A DNA stretch of 64,000 bases from Sipunculus nudus (lineage: Eukaryota; Annelida; Sipuncula; Golfingiida; Sipunculidae), in contig CM049318.1 of NCBI GenBank assembly GCA_026874595.1, forward strand, positions 29,602,956-29,666,955, written 5' to 3'. Under the pieces are notes generated by a model that was given only the letters and a program-made list of their open reading frames with translations, searched no databases and was not told where the DNA came from. Both the position numbers and the translations under genes were made by a program. The stretch's first letter is position 1. The number at the start of each line of letters is the position of its first letter. Of this stretch, positions 63,218 to 64,000 are shown one piece after another.

Positions 63218-64000
63218 GACACAAATTAACATTTGCATTTTAGAATTAGGATATAAAATTTATATATTTTTCAAAAGTGGGTTACGTTTGATTGTTAATT
63301 GTTTTATTTTCAACATACATTTATCAGTTTCTACAGGATAAACGTAGAAACATGATGTGTATCCACTCATTATATGTAAAAAAATCCATTTTTGCATATA
63401 TTATCTTGCTCCTGGAATATATAAATATACTCTAAATAACAAGAGCAGAGCTCTATAGCTCTATAACCCCTATAGCTGGCGTTTTCCCAGAAATATAAAA
63501 AATGTAAACCTCCTCCCCTTTAGGAAGTAGAAGGTATTGCACCTTCAGTGGAGAAGTATTGCAAATTCAATATTAGGGATAAACAAGCCACTTAAAAAAA
63601 TCCTTGATCCGCCCATAATTTCAACATCCGACCTGTAACATCCGGATTCGAGTGTGTGCGGGAAATGGCAGCCCCCCCCCCCCCCCCCAAAAAAAAGTAA
63701 ATGAACACAACAGGGTTCGATAAAAATGCGTGAATGCGACACGAAAGGACTCCGAGAAGAGCGTCCTAGAAATAATCTATCAGCGGCGAAAGTTTGGTCG
63801 CAAGGTAACGTGTCTCGGTAACGTTTATGGCGGGATAACACTTTTTGGACAGCGCCCAATTCTCATATTATTATAAGTTGTTACTCACCTATAGTCGGTA
63901 CCACATCCGAGTTGGCTGGTATATTCTCCATGACAACCAACAGGAACACTGTGAGCGCCAGCAAAACAGTGATGGCCAGAGAAACTTTTTCTCCGCTCTC
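60842..64000 (-). CDS. Nicotinic acetylcholine receptor-like subunit, last 3 coding exons (partial)
   Basis: Minus-strand exons: 64000-63889 (cut by the window edge), 62919-62729, 61222-60842 (stop TAA at 60844-60842). Exon one encodes [30 protein letters not shown], the pore-lining M2 helix with the Glu of the GEK motif that marks cation-selective Cys-loop receptors. Exon two encodes M3 ([20 protein letters not shown]) and the [24 protein letters not shown] start of the cytoplasmic loop. Exon three encodes the rest of the loop, the amphipathic MA helix ([16 protein letters not shown]...[16 protein letters not shown]) and M4 ([20 protein letters not shown]), ending in RDNE. All donors are GTGAGT and phases join. 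The ligand-binding domain lies right of the window. Subunit type (alpha or non-alpha) cannot be told without the Cys-loop exons. Confidence 0.92.
62256..62527. repeat. Imperfect direct repeat, 127-base period, two units
   Basis: GAAAATCACCGA(T/C)TGTG starts at 62256 and again at 62383. GGCCATA, GGAATTC, GATCTGGAGC/AATCTGGAGC, CAATCATCCC, GAAGATCAT/GAAAGATAAA, ACATGTTCTT and GAGATA follow in order in both units. Confidence 0.8.
62535..62600. repeat. GGAAGG/GGACGG-rich degenerate tract
   Basis: Run of purine-rich GGACGG/GGAAGG motifs right after the 127-base repeat, similar in kind to tracts at 35161 and 52146. Confidence 0.75.
63158..63212. repeat. (TA)n microsatellite
   Basis: About 27 TA units preceded by GCATTTAA, as at 58012. 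It lies in a receptor intron. Confidence 0.95.
63672..63697. repeat. Poly-C then poly-A tract
   Basis: About 17 C followed by 8 A in a receptor intron. Confidence 0.9.

Overview
The window looks like nuclear DNA of a marine invertebrate, most likely a bivalve mollusc. It is strongly AT-rich. Genes are split by GT-AG introns of roughly 0.2-2.5 kb. It holds many long (TA)n arrays, tRNA-derived SINEs, MITEs and decayed retroelements. The gene families present (ABCB/MDR transporters in tandem, a small secreted C-type lectin, a nicotinic receptor subunit) fit a lophotrochozoan. Species cannot be told from the sequence alone.

Layout. (1) 521-7090 (+): the last ten coding exons (second transmembrane domain and second nucleotide-binding domain) of an ABCB1/P-glycoprotein-like gene, copy A, whose 5' half lies left of the window. 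It carries a one-base frameshift. (2) 10658-11357 (+): a ruined third copy of the last two exons. (3) 14795-40285 (+): a complete 27-coding-exon ABCB1-like gene, copy B, predicted at about 1316 residues with both Walker A, LSGGQ, Walker B and H-loop sets intact. Its introns hold MITEs, an exon ghost, a duplicated partial exon, a 157-bp-period satellite rich in AGGTCA-NNN-TGACCT palindromes, and a 768-bp inverted-repeat element. (4) 40286-45518: intergenic; its first kilobase is the duplicated 3' flank also seen after copy A. (5) 45519-48900: a decayed Ty3/gypsy-type LTR element lacking reverse transcriptase. (6) 50207-50945 (-): the C-terminal remnant of a Penelope-like element with a GIY-YIG domain. 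(7) 52638-55304 (+): a three-exon secreted C-type lectin gene of 209 residues. (8) 55689-59640: two copies of one tRNA-derived SINE, then a MITE inside a second SINE type inside a minisatellite. (9) 60842-64000 (-): the last three coding exons (M2, M3, cytoplasmic loop, M4) of a nicotinic acetylcholine receptor subunit that continues right of the window.

How the genes relate: copies A and B match in exon lengths, intron positions, parts of the introns and about 1 kb of 3' flank, so they are products of a local tandem duplication. This is the usual way drug-efflux pump families expand. The lectin and the receptor are unrelated single neighbours. All functions are inferred from protein motifs read directly in the translated exons. 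No database search was possible.
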